23,751 nt of DNA from Colivivens sp963645405. GTDB taxonomy: Bacteria; Bacteroidota; Bacteroidia; Bacteroidales; Bacteroidaceae. Made by a program: the position numbers and the translations under genes. Location of the stretch: NCBI GenBank assembly GCA_963645405.1, contig CAVISR010000043.1, forward strand, positions 1 through 23,751. The letters run 5' to 3'. Positions 23,491-23,751 of the stretch are shown here, piece by piece. How positions within the stretch are numbered: position 1 is the stretch's first letter; each line of letters begins with the position of its first letter. Below the pieces are notes generated by a model. That model made no database searches, was not told where the DNA came from, and worked only from the letters and a program-made list of their open reading frames with translations.

Positions 23491-23496
23491 TTTTTT
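23474..23496 (+). terminator. Terminator-like hairpin at the end of the 23-bp array
   Basis: AATGAGC (23474-23480) pairs with GCTCATT (23486-23492) across a CATAC loop and runs into T (six T at 23491-23496). It could end transcripts coming from the cassette, although it lies 360 bp beyond the last gene and may simply reflect the repeat unit. Confidence 0.5.
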
Positions 23497-23526
23497 CGAC
23501 AGCTAATATGTGTGTGATGATTGGGT

Positions 23527-23662
23527 GTTCCTCCTATGGCGGAGCAGTTTATCGCAGTTAGGCCCAGAAAAGCATCGGGGGTTTATTCCGGTTTTTGTCT
23601 AAACTCATATCGGGTTCTTGCGGAGCATATTGCGTGAGCGCATTTCGGAGATATGCACCTAC
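23527..23662 (-). repeat. Repeat element D (GTAGGTGC type)
   Basis: On the minus strand it begins GTAGGTGCATATCTCCGA, continues with TGCGCTCACGCAA and ends TAGGAGGAAC. Over the first 33 bp or so it aligns well with element C. The inner part (about 23560-23620) has no counterpart in C. No protein gene is seen between 23114 and the window end; the final 89 bp (23663-23751) show nothing I can support. Confidence 0.55.
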
Positions 23663-23751
23663 TAAAGGAACCGGGTGGGCAGTGAAGCGACGTTGTCAAG
23701 TACGACTCCTCGACGATGTGCCCCAAACATAACCAGTTCAAGATTAGCGTC

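Overview
The window looks like a chromosomal segment from a Bacteroidetes genome, most likely Prevotella or a close relative. The evidence is the set of Bacteroidetes-type proteins (DUF4296 lipoprotein, long LspA, TSCPD protein, C10 peptidase with dockerin-like tail), the TAnnTTTG -7 promoter boxes, several with a TTTG-like -33 box 17-19 bp upstream, and the scarcity of Shine-Dalgarno sites. No tRNA, rRNA or CRISPR array was seen.

Layout. 1-240 is the 3' end of a glycoside hydrolase (GH43-like). 279-814 is a compact toxin-antitoxin pair (small antitoxin plus YafQ-type RNase) behind a near-perfect promoter. 869-8878 is a minus-strand run: lepA, then a secreted C10 cysteine peptidase, a lipoprotein with a degenerate S41 peptidase fold, and an NhaC antiporter, all tightly packed. 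9060-11448 is a second minus-strand group: yebC, a TSCPD protein, a small lipoprotein and a small winged-helix protein. The 450 bp between yebC and the TSCPD gene hold nine degenerate 22-bp repeats and a nested inverted repeat. pheT (11615-14119, minus) and pyrB (plus) diverge from a 475-bp spacer carrying both promoters.

Plus-strand housekeeping block, 14595-21664: pyrB, pyrI, ileS, lspA, a DUF4296 lipoprotein and yraN, with overlaps or short gaps that suggest one or two transcripts. It covers pyrimidine synthesis, isoleucine charging and lipoprotein maturation.

Accessory end, 21665-23751. Two copies of a roughly 110-bp element, each made of two REP-like hairpins in inverted orientation, bracket a three-gene cassette: a DUF3791 protein, a DUF3990 (ADP-ribosyltransferase-like) protein and a small helical protein, joined by a 4-nt overlap and a 1-nt gap. 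The right-hand hairpin of the element differs between copies by a paired T-A to C-G change, so the fold itself appears to be kept. Beyond the cassette lie a second pair of related repeats and a 23-bp hairpin array ending in a T-run. This cassette with its flanking palindromes is the best candidate in the window for an undescribed (toxin-antitoxin-like, possibly mobile) system; its function is inferred, not shown.
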